A stretch of 5,026 bases of DNA from Nitriliruptoraceae bacterium. GTDB taxonomy: Bacteria; Actinomycetota; Nitriliruptoria; Nitriliruptorales; Nitriliruptoraceae. The stretch lies in contig SKNP01000279.1 in assembly GCA_007120485.1 (NCBI GenBank), positions 1 to 5,026 on the forward strand. Reading direction: 5' to 3'. Under the pieces are notes generated by a model. That model worked only from the letters and a program-made list of their open reading frames with translations. It searched no databases and had not been told where the DNA came from. Below are positions 4,735-5,026 of this stretch, piece by piece; the stretch's first letter is position 1, and the number at the start of each line of letters is the position of its first letter. Position numbers and translations under genes: made by a program.

Positions 4735-5026
4735 TCACGGCACGTGCTGGTCGCGGCCCACCTCGTCAGCACGACGGTGGAACGGTGGCCCAACGGGGTC
4801 ATCCTGTCGCACCCACCACACGCCGATGATCACGCAGGCGAGAGCTCCGAGGAGACCGAGCCAGCCGGGCATGATCACGGTCGAGCCGCCCTCGGGGGGT
4901 GCGAACCATCCCGCGACCCCGTTCGCGACCTCCCACACCTCGACGACGCGGAAGGCCAGCTGGGGTCCCGCGAACGTCAGCAGGATGACGCCGGCCACGC
5001 CGCGGCCGACCCGCAGCAGCACGACG
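4735..5026 (-). CDS. Membrane protein, C-terminal part only (paralogue of the neighbouring gene; start beyond right edge)
   Basis: Ninety-six residues are visible and the frame is open to the right edge, so the N-terminus lies outside the window. GTG codons occur near the edge (5020-5022), but the match to the neighbour argues that this is the interior of a longer protein. Two hydrophobic helices are seen, around GVAGVILLTFAGPQLAFRVV and LGLLGALACVIIGVWWV, followed by a charged tail (RQDDPVGPPFHRRADEVGRD). VAGVILLTFAGPQL aligns with VGGVVLLAYAVPTL of the downstream protein (8 of 14-15 identical by eye). PGWLGLLGALACVIIGVWW aligns with PSGALGLVGIVGVIVAGIWW. The pair therefore seems to come from an old tandem duplication. 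Unlike its neighbour, this copy has a longer loop between the helices (GWFAPPEGGS region) and no repeat-encoded tail. No function can be assigned. Confidence 0.75.
   Translation of the reverse strand, partial: VVLLRVGRGVAGVILLTFAGPQLAFRVVEVWEVANGVAGWFAPPEGGSTVIMPGWLGLLGALACVIIGVWWVRQDDPVGPPFHRRADEVGRDQHVP

Noticed and set aside
1..5026. Mobile element, CRISPR array, toxin-antitoxin or phage-defence cassette
   Set aside because: I found no transposase or integrase motif, no terminal inverted repeats with target duplications, no spaced palindromic repeats, and no nuclease or toxin fold. The two small unknown genes are divergent, not in the overlapping order typical of toxin-antitoxin pairs.

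Overview
This is a very GC-rich window (third codon positions are mostly G or C). Several genes start with GTG, and intergenic spaces are short. That suits a high-GC actinobacterium, but nothing here fixes the genus. Four of the six genes are on the minus strand by independent evidence of family, start signal or composition. A fifth, also on the minus strand, is cut by the right edge and is read from its resemblance to its neighbour. Only one small gene is on the plus strand. I see no tRNA, rRNA, CRISPR array, transposase, integrase or phage gene.

Layout from left to right. Positions 1-960 (minus) hold the first 320 codons of a type I mannose-6-phosphate isomerase (manA), cut by the left edge. 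After a 131-base gap, 1092-2636 (minus) encodes a soluble ABC-F protein with two nucleotide-binding domains and a charged linker. A 228-base non-coding stretch (2637-2864) carries short GGTCC-type tandem repeats. Next, 2865-3266 (minus) encodes a small acidic, largely helical, coiled-coil-like protein. It is divergent, across an 84-base shared upstream region, from a 105-residue two-helix membrane protein (3351-3668, plus).

That plus gene converges on 3709-4593 (minus), a roughly eight-helix membrane protein. Its 3' end is built from a 12-base tandem repeat that encodes a Gly/Ala/Asp/Glu/Thr tail. The 40-base convergent gap holds a hairpin that could terminate both genes. Upstream of this gene on the minus strand, 4735-5026 is the C-terminal part of a second membrane protein that resembles the C-terminus of its neighbour, so the two look like tandem paralogues.

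The functions that can be assigned are central sugar-phosphate metabolism (ManA) and probably ribosome-associated translation or antibiotic protection (ABC-F). The other four products are unrecognised. I see no convincing new multi-gene system. The points most worth a second look are the paralogous membrane-protein pair, the slippage-prone 12-base repeat, and the divergent pair of unknown small proteins.
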